DNA of 64,000 bases from Nemertoderma westbladi (lineage: Eukaryota; Xenacoelomorpha; Nemertodermatida; Nemertodermatidae). The stretch is taken from assembly GCA_032718475.1 (NCBI GenBank), contig JAUCBJ010006077.1, positions 1 to 64,000 of the forward strand, read 5' to 3'. Position 1 is the stretch's first letter. Every line of letters begins with the position of its first letter. The position numbers were made by a program, and so were the translations under genes. Below are positions 11,733-21,205 of this stretch, one piece after another. Under the pieces are notes generated by a model, which saw only the letters and a program-made list of their open reading frames with translations, was not told where the DNA came from and ran no database searches.

Positions 11733-11845
11733 AGTAATTGACTGCAGTTTGGCTCAGGTTGTGTAAATAATTGATGTGGGGCAAGTAAGAACTACGAGCC
11801 ATCAGCGAACTTTTAGAATTATACTATGGCCGTTTTCCAAAAGTC

Positions 11846-12172
11846 TGGGTGTGTGGCTGGGTGGGAGGGGGTGTGTGGCGGGGTGGGAGGGGGTGTGTGG
11901 CGGGGTGGGAGGGGGGTGTGTGGCGGGGTGGGAGGGGGTGTGTGGCGGGGTGGGAGGGGTGTGTGTGGCGGGGTGGGAGGGTGGTGTGTGGGCGGGGTGG
12001 GAGGGGGTGTGTGGCGGGGTGGGAGGGGGTGTGTGGCGGGGTGGGAGGGGGTGTGTGGCGGGGTGGGAGGGGTGTGTGTGGCGGGGTGGGAGGGGGTGTG
12101 GTGGCGGGGTGGGAGGGGGTGTCGGGGTGGGAGGGGGTGTGGGCGGGGTGGGAGGCGGGGTGGGAGGGGCAT
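11846..12172. repeat. G-rich minisatellite, about 23-bp unit
   Basis: About 14 copies of a unit close to GTGTGTGGCGGGGTGGGAGG plus GG(G). The plus strand is almost pure G/T/A with dense GGG runs, so it could form G-quadruplexes. Open frames on both strands here are low-complexity artefacts of the repeat. Confidence 0.9.
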
Positions 12173-12584
12173 ATATTTTCAATGTGTATGAAAATGATGT
12201 GCGAAAAAATATCGGCCTATGTACGACAAAATATAGGCTATAGCAAAAACGTCGTTTTTATGAATAAAAATATATTTTCTGAATTTAGTAACTTTTCTAA
12301 ATTAAAATTATTTTAGAGTTTCTTAGTCTATATTATCTATAATAGGTAATATTATTTTTTAAATTTCCCGTTAAGTTCCCCTAAGTGTTTTCCCGACAAA
12401 AATTTACTAACCAACTTAAAATCATTCCGTACTGGAATCTCACCGGTACTGATGTCGTTTGTTAGAGTCTCTTCATTTCATAACCCTATTCTTCTCCATT
12501 TGAGACTTCACTCTTCGTGACAATTCCTTGGCCTGATGAGAATGCATTCTAATGCGAGACTAGACCTACAGGTTAGCTTTCACC
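12173..12584. other. AT-rich spacer, no SLC6 exon visible
   Basis: I see no exon here on either strand. This matters because the missing C-terminal exons of the SLC6 gene should lie somewhere downstream on the minus strand. Positions 12577-12584 may be the left target-site duplication of the next LINE. Confidence 0.4.
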
Positions 12585-13588
12585 TACTACTACTACTAGG
12601 ATCGGCATGCTGCATTGCAGCTGCATTATATATAATATTACATATATATTAAGAATGCTGTACCGACTTGTCGACAGAATTGCGCCGCCACAACTCCCTA
12701 TCACCCATGACATTTGCTAGATCATCCGCATCTTCAAGGCCAGTGTCCTTTAATATGCGTCTCAAGAAATTAATAGCTTGACCACCATGCTTATTCACTC
12801 CATGAGGCTGTCAAAGTACAAGATTATGTACTGGATGGTCCTCAAGGCGAAAGCAACGTCCTGCAAAGCGGAGGCGGTTCCGTTCAAGTTTCAAGCTAGG
12901 GGAGACTAATGGAACACCTCCAATGTTGTATAGAGTCTGGTTGGAAATGTGTTCATTGTACTTGACACAATGAACCCGGCGCAGCATTCTTGTGAAAGTG
13001 GCATCCAGAGATTTATACATTTATTATAGGAAGGGATCTAGGGGTCTTAACCTCGAATGATAAGTTTATTTTACCGAAATTGCCAACACATTGTTACTAT
13101 CAATAATCCAGAGATTTGGTATTCTCTGCAGTTAGAGCCCAGCATGGACTCCTATATAAGAGTACTAGTACTACTACAGCCATAGATAATATAACCTTAA
13201 GGTTCCCTTTTATTCTATGGGACTTCCAAATCCTGGACAGACTAATTAGCAGACCATGCCTTTCCCTTACGTATCCGAAGGTCTTCACCTGACTTTCGAA
13301 TCCGTCATCCCAAGTAGCAGAAGTCATCCCCGTGCTCAAACAAGCCGTCCCTAGAGCTTATGCCCTTACGACTTACGATCGTACATTTCTTGAGGGCTGT
13401 CTAGGTTCACTGTCATAATTTTGGTCTTCTTGGAGTTTACAAAAAGACCAACACTAGAAGTAACCTGCTCCAATGAACAGATGAGCCTTTGGGCTCCCTC
13501 TAGTGATTCTGACAGTACTCCCAAGTCATCAGCAAAGTCTAGATCATTAACGTACTTTGCTGGAATTCATCTAATTCTTGTGCCATTA
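12585..13588 (-). mobile_element. 5'-truncated, decayed LINE fragment (same family as 57-59.7 kb)
   Basis: Minus-strand translation gives pieces such as TFTRMLRRVHCVKYN, NQTLYNIGGVPLV, NRLRFAGRCFR, LLYRSPCWALT and LSRIWKSHRIK, matching the C-terminal half of the 57030-59684 element. The 3' end shares the noncoding GCATGCCGATCCTAG and a (TAG)n tail. Frames are broken in several places. CTTTCACC at 12577-12584 and 13589-13596 may be its target-site duplication. The element sits in the SLC6 gene about 50 bp past the exon 3 donor. Confidence 0.8.
13015..13105. mobile_element. 91-bp insertion with 12-bp target duplication inside the LINE fragment
   Basis: The LINE sequence is interrupted by 91 bp flanked by the direct repeat ATCCAGAGATTT at 13003-13014 and 13106-13117. 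Deleting the insert and one repeat restores alignment with the 57-kb LINE (…DTKSLDGTFTRM…). The insert has no recognisable family signature. Confidence 0.65.
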
Positions 13589-13637
13589 CTTTCACCATTC
13601 ACCCCTACTGATCGTCTACATAGTCGAAATATCTCAC

Positions 13638-16082
13638 CTTCAATAATCCCGAACATTGAACCCAGTCCTAGTGAGAGAAGCATCAGGAAAAATATGATAG
13701 CCCAGAAAGGACCACTTTTACCGAACTGAGCCATAATCTCGGTGAAGGTCATGAAGGCGAGACCCGTTCCAGACACTGCTTCACTAAGGTAACTGGATAT
13801 ATTACACGATTTATAATCGGGCATGATAAACGTTTCAATTGAGTCATTACTACAAAATAATGGAGTAGAAATATAATTAATATAGGCGTACTATATACAT
13901 ACACTATGTATATAGTACGCCTTGGTTCCAACCCAATTAATTCAAGCTGTTAATTAATACCGTAGGACTACATTCTATTTTATATCGCCAAAAATTATGA
14001 ACAGAACACGTTTTTTAAAATTTCCGCGTTATCTTTGTTTATTCATTGGTAACAACATCGCATATCAAGAGTTTTATTAAATGAATGAAAATAACGGATG
14101 GTTAAAGTGGACGGATAACTAACTTTATTCGATTCGATTATTCGATATTAACTTTACACAACACTATAAAGTGGCATACAGATTTAGGATTTAGTAACAG
14201 ATTTAGGATTTAGTAACAGATTTAGGATTGAGTAACAGATTTAGGATTTAGTAACAAATTTAGGATTTAGTACAGGCCAAATATGAATTGTGTTTACTGT
14301 GAAGCCGCCTCTCGGTGAAACTAGATTGTAATTCTTAAAACTTTCCCTAAAGTTTTATAAAAGGATCTTCACTAGACTAGAGAGGCATTTCAAATTTGAT
14401 AACATTTGACCTGAGCTATAACAGTTTAAATGTTAAAATGTTGGGTACAAGCGGTGGGAGCCAGAAGGGCAATGACGATTTGACCTGTACTAAATGGTAT
14501 GTTAATGCTCACTGACTTCGTGTATCCTCCCACATGTAAAATATAACTTTATATCTATGTACTTTTTTTACTTTACTATGAGATGTAACTTACGTTTCTA
14601 TTTGCACTGTCTGTCCTGGAAGGGGCAGATCCGTGGTCCTATTCAACCGCTGTACTACGGGTAACTCCCATCGCTCGTCGAAACAGGCCTCCATCCTGAG
14701 ATTCGCCTTGTATCCAACCACGGAGAAAACCACCACGGCGGCGTACATCGAAGTCATTGAGTTGGCGCAGCTTATCATCAGTGCGTCCATGTAAAAGTTG
14801 TTGGTGGGCGGAAGATAGGAGGACATCGCAATGAGTCCACCGCCAGCCAGACTCAGAGTAAAAAATATCTGGGTGGCGGCCTGCAGCCACACCTGGCTGT
14901 CCCCGATCTTAGAGAAATCAGGAGTGAACATGTGGGCCAAGCCATCGACGGCTCCAGGGAGGGTGACCCCCCGAACCAAGAAGATGGTGAGCACGAGGTA
15001 AGGGAAAGTCGCGGTGAAGTAAACAACCTTGCCGCTCGACTTTATACCTTTGATGACACAGATTGATACGATTACCCAAGTACATAGATATGTGAGCACA
15101 AGTTTCCAGCTTACGGCGCCGGTCTCCCCGATATCGGGGCTGATGTCCAACGTGTACCGATACCAGAAGTCCGCGGTAGGAGTAGTCCTTTGACAGTCCG
15201 AGTAAATTTTATCGTCCGTTCCGTTCCCCGGGCACTCTGCCCAAGGGAGAGGGTACTGGAAGGAGTGGAACAAATAGTAGAGGCACCATGCCATTATGTT
15301 GTTGTAATAGACGGCAGTTAACCAGGAACACAGAACCATGGCGATTCCAATCCCGGCCATGAATGGGCTAATGTTTCCCCACGCCTGTAACGGACCTCGA
15401 CGGATTCTCTGCCCGATGCCCAACTCTATAATCATCAAAGGAATACCTTCGAGGAACAGCATGGTGAGGTACGGAACGAGGAACGCACCTCCGCCGTTCT
15501 TCTGCGCCAAGTAAGGAAACCGCCAGACATTACCCAAACCTGCGGAAATACATAACCTACCGCTTTTATTGTATCCTTTAATAATAATGTATCTTTATTT
15601 TTACAATTACGTAATAAATATCGTTGTATATTTTATGTTTTTTATACTGGACTGGTACTAAAATATATTTACATGAAAATGACAGAATAATATAATATGA
15701 AAATATCATTGTAAAGTATAATGTTCCTTTTTAAAATATTTACAACGACTGATCACTTACCAACTGCGTATCCAATGACAGCGAGCAAATACTGTACTTT
15801 ATTATCCCACTGGGGTCTCCCTTCATTGTCATTGTCTTCTATTAACTTATCCTTCCCAGCTTTGCCTTTGGGTAACATATCCCTCTCATCCAAGTCGATT
15901 TCGTTTAGAATAGCGGACTGGTTATCGTTTAAGGTCACCGGGTTCATTGTCTGCAGTTCGAAGTTTACTGAGGGAATACGGTAAACATCGGTGGGTGCGC
16001 GCTTCTCATCCAGGGCCCACATGGAGTGGACATCTTCAGCAGATAATACTCCGTTGAGTTTATTTATAGAACGCACCGACAT
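13638..16082 (-). CDS. SLC6 neutral amino-acid transporter (B0AT/SLC6A18-20-like), three exons, 3' part missing
   Basis: SLC6 proteins couple uptake of amino acids or transmitters to Na+ (often Cl-) at the plasma membrane. Exon 1 (16082-15761) carries an acidic cytosolic N-terminus and the start of TM1. Exon 2 (15539-14594) carries GLGNVWRFPYL, the hallmark EL1 segment GQRIRRGPLQAWG, TM3 (AVYYNNIMAW), the extracellular loop FQYPLPWAECPGNGT and TM6 (FFTLSLAGGGLIAMSSY). Exon 3 (13849-13638) carries SYLSEAVSGTGLAF and TM8 (LLSLGLGSMFGIIEG). All donors (GTAAGT, GTAAGT, GTGAGA) and acceptors (CCGCAG, TTGTAG) are good and phases agree (1, 2, 1), giving about 493 codons in one frame. Family members are about 600-640 residues; TM9-12 and the C-terminus are not found. 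A LINE fragment follows the last donor. The gene is either truncated or continues past the left edge with the mannosidase gene in its intron. EL2 loop features fit B0AT1-type transporters best. Confidence 0.85.
14180..14272. repeat. 19-bp tandem repeat in SLC6 intron 2
   Basis: Five copies of AGATTTAGGATTTAGTAAC, slightly varied, lie in the intron between SLC6 exons 2 and 3. Confidence 0.85.
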
Positions 16083-17889
16083 TATTATAGTTCAGTAGTA
16101 ATGGGTTACATAGAAATTGAAACGACTAAGTCCAAATTGAGTTATCAGCAACAAACAATAAATATTGGAATTATATAGAACATGGGTTCATTATATTACT
16201 ATAAAACTAATCATACATACCATTGATTAAATGTATAGTAATTAATTAACATCAATAAGAAAGAGCATCATAAGTTGTGAAATTATCGAAATTATAGTAT
16301 GAGAAGTCAGTGCAAATAATTGTTAAGAGTATTATTTTTGTTATTCAGTGATTTAACATAAGTTGAACGGCAAGTAGTCAGGCGTATTAGCCAGTAAATA
16401 ATGTAACAAATATAATATTATTCGATTGTCATTCATACGTTTATACTCATCCAATATACAACAAGACAAAATTTCTGATACTTTGCCAGTGGGACGACCA
16501 TATTACTTTGGATAATAAAGCCAAATAAGTTAATTACTTTACGTGGGCAATAATAAATAATAATATATACAAATAAATAAAAATGTTTATTTGTGAGACA
16601 GGGGGGGGGGTCTGGACCCAAATAAAATAACGCTACCGGTATGTAAAATGAGCAAAGCTAGACTAAAATTAGCGGACAAATATACTACTCTACTACTACT
16701 GTATACATGCTTGCAAAATAGATACTGCGAAATACTATTATTATAATGTGAATGTGAAAAACTAACTAAAAAATTAACTAATTTGGGCTTGACGAATATT
16801 AGCGGGCGCGTGTTGTATGGGTGAATAGCTGACACAACAGGGTTGTCAAACTATTTGGTAGGACATCATGGGGAAGGATAGATACTATTGGGATACTTTA
16901 GACCTGATAAAAGTAACGTACTCTCGTCTTAATAAAGTCACTATAATGCTGCCACTATACACTGCTGATATGCTGATAATTTAACTTGTAATTGCGCAGA
17001 GCCAGCGTACTGCGGTACACTACCGGTACCGGTACCGGTACCCTACGAACAGTGACACAGGCAATTCTTACTAAAAATGCTGTTTTTACAAGATAATTTA
17101 TTTTTAGGATAATAATGCTTAAAAGAAGCCAATTATTGTTAGTTTAGAAAAAAAAAACAACCACAGTAATACAATACAATCAATAATAGAAGCTCCATAC
17201 AATAATTATAACTCAAAGAATGCTTCCTTCAACCCACGAGGTAGGCCTATAGGGAATGTTTGTAAATACCAGTGTGAGCAAGTACTGAGTGTAGCCATGT
17301 TTCCGTAGCAACCGATTGCTGAGAAGTAAGCCAGCTTGCAAGACAGGACGTAATTGCCATATAAGGGTTGGGTAATGACGTCAATGGTACCAGTGCACGG
17401 GTGGCTGGGGCGTTGGCTGGCGGGGGGGGGGAGTAGTTAGCAACCAGTATGATTCATGATTCATTATAGAGTTAGTTTCTTGTTTGAAAGAACTTCACTG
17501 TGTGTCTGATGCGATACCACATTCTATTGAAGGAAGTCATAATAAAAAGTAATAAATAATTACAATTTGGAAGGTCCATACTGGGTCCTTAATAAAGGAA
17601 TTAATACTGGTTGCCTTACCGGTCGGTACCTTACATAACACCACGCCGTGCTAGCTGTTGAATATCCCTCGATATCGCCTAGAGAGATAGAGTAGTATAA
17701 TGGGAGCCGAGCGTTTTCGGTAGCCGTTCCTATTGTGTGGAACTCGATGCAACGGGATGTCCGCGGTAACTCGTCAGTCACTCAAGTTAAAACTAACAAG
17801 TAGTAATCGCGTAGACATCCGCGTCTACTAAGGCATGAACTGTCTCCTTCTTGAATGTCATACTATCAATCTTATTACCAAAAAATTAA
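16083..17889. other. Intergenic region upstream of SLC6
   Basis: No exon is evident. It would hold the SLC6 promoter. Seen here are a G-run at about 16601-16610, a TACTACTACT-type microsatellite at about 16681-16702, a repeated palindromic hexamer ACCGGT at about 17021-17043 and a G-run at 17423-17432. None of these is diagnostic of a promoter. Confidence 0.4.
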
Positions 17890-17967
17890 ACCGGAAAGCG
17901 GAATTGAACTCGGTACCTAGAGATTCCAAGTCCCACGCTCTACAAACTTCGCCACTGCGCCGTATGA
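17890..17967 (-). repeat. tRNA-like sequence, probably a SINE head
   Basis: On the minus strand it has an A-box-like GGCGCAGTGGCG and a B-box-like GAGTTCAATTCC with tRNA-like spacing and a plausible anticodon arm (loop CTTGGAA). The acceptor stem does not close well, so a working tRNA is unlikely. It is followed on the same strand by T-rich, then A-rich DNA. Confidence 0.5.
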
Positions 17968-18188
17968 AGCCGTATTAAAACCAAAACCCAACTTGAAATT
18001 AACAACAAGAACGGAGTGAATACTAGAGGTCTCGCTACGCGGTTATGTTGAATTCATGTATGATGGATAATGGAGGCCATCAATAAAAATTGTATTAATG
18101 ATTTACCTTTATATCAAAAAATTAAAATGATCCACCATACAGCAGGAAAATTAACTTTTTATTACGCATTATTTAAATATTAAGTTGC

Positions 18189-18262
18189 GGCTTGATGTAC
18201 TGGTTACATTCCTGGCCTTACAATCAGGTGGCCCTGGTTAGATCCCTAGATGGGGGCAGCAC
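18189..18262 (+). repeat. tRNA-like SINE head before the 63-bp array
   Basis: GGTTACATTCCTGGCCTTAC followed by GGTGGCCCTGGTTAGATCCC has the layout of a degenerate tRNA with a B-box (GGTTAGATCCC for GGTTCGANTCC). It is too diverged to be a functional tRNA. Confidence 0.4.
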
Positions 18263-18340
18263 TGTTTGGGGACACTGCTTTAAATGCCTAGCGCAACCCC
18301 GGCTTGAAAACCAAGGCAACTTCGGATTTGGGAATCAGAA

Positions 18341-19643
18341 TGGAAGGGTTTACTGTGGAAGATCACCCATGGTGACGAACATGCATTCCTTTAGGAAACA
18401 GTGTGGAAGGGTTTATTGTGGAAGATCACCCATGGTGGTCAACAGGCATTCTTTTAGGAAACAGAGTGGAAGGGTTTACTGTGGAAGATCACCCATGGTG
18501 GTGAACATGCATTCCTTTAGGAAACAGAGTGGAAGGGTTTACTGTGGAAGATCGGCCATGGTGGTGAACATACATTCCTTTAGGGAACAGAGTGGAAGGG
18601 TTTACTGTGGAAGATCACCCATGGTGGTGAACATACATTCCTTTAGGAAACAGAGTGGAAGGGTTTACTGTGGAAGATCACCCATGGTGGTGAACATAAA
18701 TTCCTTTAGGAAACAGAGTGGAAGGGTTTACTGTGGAAGATCACACATGGTGGTGAACAGGAATTCCTTTAGGAAACATAGTGGGAGGGTTTACTGTGGA
18801 AGATCACCCATGGTGGTGAATAGGCATTCCTTTTGGAAACAGATTGGAATGGTTTACTGTGGTAGATCACCCATGGTGGTGAAGAGGCATTCCTTTAAGA
18901 AACTGAGTGGAAGGGTTTACTATGGAAGATCGCCCATGGTGGTGAACAGGCATTCCTTTAAGAAACTGAGTGGAAGGGTTTACTATGGAAGATCACCCAT
19001 GGTGGTGAACAGCATTCCTTTAGGAAACAGAGTGGAAGGGTTTACTGTGGAGGATCACCCATGGTGGTGAACAGGCATTCCTTTAGGAAAGAGAGTGGAA
19101 GGGTTTACTGTGGTAGATCACCCATGGTAGTGAACAGGCATTCCTTTAGGAAACAGATTGGAAGGGTTTACTGTGGAAGATCACACATGGTGGTGAACAG
19201 GCATTACTTTAGGAAACAGATTGGAATGGTCTACTGTGGAAGATCACCCATGGTGGTGAAGAGGCATTCCTTTTGGAAACCGATTGGAAGGGTTTACTGT
19301 GGAAGATCACCCATGGTGGTGAAGAGGCATTCCATTTGGAAGCAGATTGGAAGGGTTTACTGTGGAAGATCACCCATGGTGGTGAACAGGCATTCCTTTA
19401 GGAAACAGAGTGGAAGGGTTTACTGTGTAAGATCACCCATGGTGGTGAACTGGCTTTCCTTTAGGAAACAGAGTGAAAGGGTTTACTGTGGAAGATTACC
19501 CATGGTGGTGAACTGGCATTCCTTTAGGAAACAGAGTGGAAGGGTTTACTGTGGTAGTTCACACATGGTGGTGAACTGGCATTCCTTTAGGAAACAATGT
19601 GGAATAAGGGTTTACTGTGGAAGATCACCCATGGTGGTGAACA
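18341..19643 (+). repeat. 63-bp tandem array, about 21 copies, open in one frame
   Basis: The unit contains GGAAGGGTTTACTGTGGAAG, ATCACCCATGGTGGTGAAC and GCATTCCTTTAGGAAAC. Because 63 is divisible by three, one frame stays open and encodes a 21-residue repeat of the form GRVYCGRSPMVV + N-R-H-S-F-R-K-Q-S. A 1-bp deletion near 19012 shifts the frame, splitting it into open stretches at 18192-19070 and 19061-19705. Copies differ by many amino-acid changing substitutions and no exon signals are seen, so I treat it as a noncoding minisatellite. The last copy is irregular. Confidence 0.85.
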
Positions 19644-19731
19644 GAGAACAGATATTCCTTTGGAAAACAGAAGACGACCATCTAGAGTTGGCCATTTGGT
19701 TGTGAATCACTGAATGACATTCGTAGGTGGT

Positions 19732-20903
19732 CCACGAAGCTAAGGAAAATCAACTACTTTCGCTAAGAAAGATTTTCCTTAGCTGAGATGGTGTATTCAT
19801 AGTGGGCCCTTTTACTTGTATGGAGCAGATTTAGTGTTTTTTTATTCCAGAAAAAACTAGCCTTTAAAAGTACCCTGAAATTTTGCATGTATATACAACT
19901 CATCATGGTGCATCGTGTGGGATGGGTCTCATATCCAGGAAAAATCTGGTTTCCATGGCAACGGACTTAGAAAAAAGTCTATGTATTTCAATGCAATATT
20001 TGTAACTCTATTGGTAGGAAAACTATAATACATATAAACTTAGGGTTTCTCAACACAACTATAAGGTCCATAGCAGAGCCGATTGAGGTTAAATAGAAAA
20101 TCCAGTTACCTTGGCAACCGGGCTAAACAGATGTTAAAATTTTTAAAATGTTAATTTGAAGCCTAAGGTTAAGGTGTGATGACTTGGGACCAATCCCTAC
20201 CCCCACTATATAACTTATTCTGCGTCCGAATTTGATTGTTCTATTTTGCATTTACCATGACAACCGCTGAAAACATATGTTTTTATGCAAAAATTATTCA
20301 TTTGGACATAGACTTCACGATAAAATTTTACGAAACTAGGTATGTGTTATCTGGACCACTAGTTGGAACTTTTAGTGAAACTCAAAACATTCCAGAAATA
20401 TCTAGTTACCATGGTAACTGTAGTTTATTAAAGTCTATATTGTTCAAGTCTATATTCATAACTCTATTTACACGTAGCAAAACTGTAATATATATAAACT
20501 TGGGGTTTTGCAACTCATCTATAAGGTCCATATCCAAGCCGTTCAAGGTTAATTAGAAAATCCAGTTACCATAGCAACAAGACTAAACAGATGTTAAAAT
20601 TTATAAAATGATAATTTGAAGCACAAGTTAATAGTATTATGACTTGGGTTCTATTTTACTGCAAACAGATGCATTTTGATAGAAAATCGGTAATTTGGAC
20701 AAAAACTACAATATTTTCTGAAACTCGGAAAGTGTTATCTGAACCACAATCTGGACTAAATCTTTTATGAAAGGTTAAACCAACATTTCCAGAGAACCCT
20801 AGTTTCCATGGGAATAGAAGTTAATTATTGGCAAATGCTACTAAACTAGGCTAAGCAACAAACCAAAGTGTGGCCGTTTGTTTAATTTTCCGTAGCTTCG
20901 TGG
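19732..20903. mobile_element. Inverted-repeat element carrying X-box-like palindromes
   Basis: CCACGAAGCTAAGGAAAAT at 19732 is matched in reverse at 20885-20903 (ATTTTCCGTAGCTTCGTGG), with one mismatch. Just inside the left end is a long hairpin (19738-19784, 13-14 bp stem). The interior is a diverged tandem repeat with blocks such as ATATAAACTT, TATAAGGTCCATA and AAACAGATGTTAAAATTT repeated. Each unit bears a palindrome of the RFX/X-box type. No target-site duplication is clear. There is no coding sequence. Confidence 0.55.
20405..20418. promoter_or_regulatory. Perfect X-box-like palindrome (best of six)
   Basis: GTTACCATGGTAAC is a perfect palindrome matching the RFX consensus GTNRCC-N2-RGYAAC. 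Related sites occur at 19949, 20105 (GTTACCTTGGCAAC), 20251, 20565 (GTTACCATAGCAAC) and 20802, mostly 146-160 bp apart. Function is not shown; they are part of a repeat unit. Confidence 0.45.
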
Positions 20904-21015
20904 TTGCATTTCCTTTAGGAAATGCCTTTCTAGTATTTACAGTAGATGCATACTTGTGCTGCTATCGGAAGGGTTAGAATGGAGGTCACCAACTCGATCT
21001 AACATGGATCCACGA

Positions 21016-21205
21016 AGTCCACGAAGCTAAGGAAAATCAACTACTTTCGCTAAGAAAGATTTTCCTTAGCTGAGATGGTCTATTCATAGTGGGCTATTTT
21101 ACTTGTAAGGGGCAGATTAGTTTTTTTTGATAGGTGAAAAAACTAGCCTTTAAAAGTACCCTGAAATTTTGCATGTATATACTACTCGTCGAGGCGCATC
21201 TTTTG
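21016..21205 (+). repeat. Second copy of the element's left end, with hairpin
   Basis: This is a direct copy of 19732-19920: the same start, the same hairpin (21025-21071) and the shared blocks CTAGCCTTTAAAAGTACCCT and GAAATTTTGCATGTATATAC. The match fades near 21205, and no right terminus was found. Confidence 0.75.

Noticed and set aside
11819-12316. Proline- or glycine-rich proteins from the G-rich minisatellite
   Set aside because: Overlapping open frames on both strands come from the repeat; there is no start context, splice site or homology.
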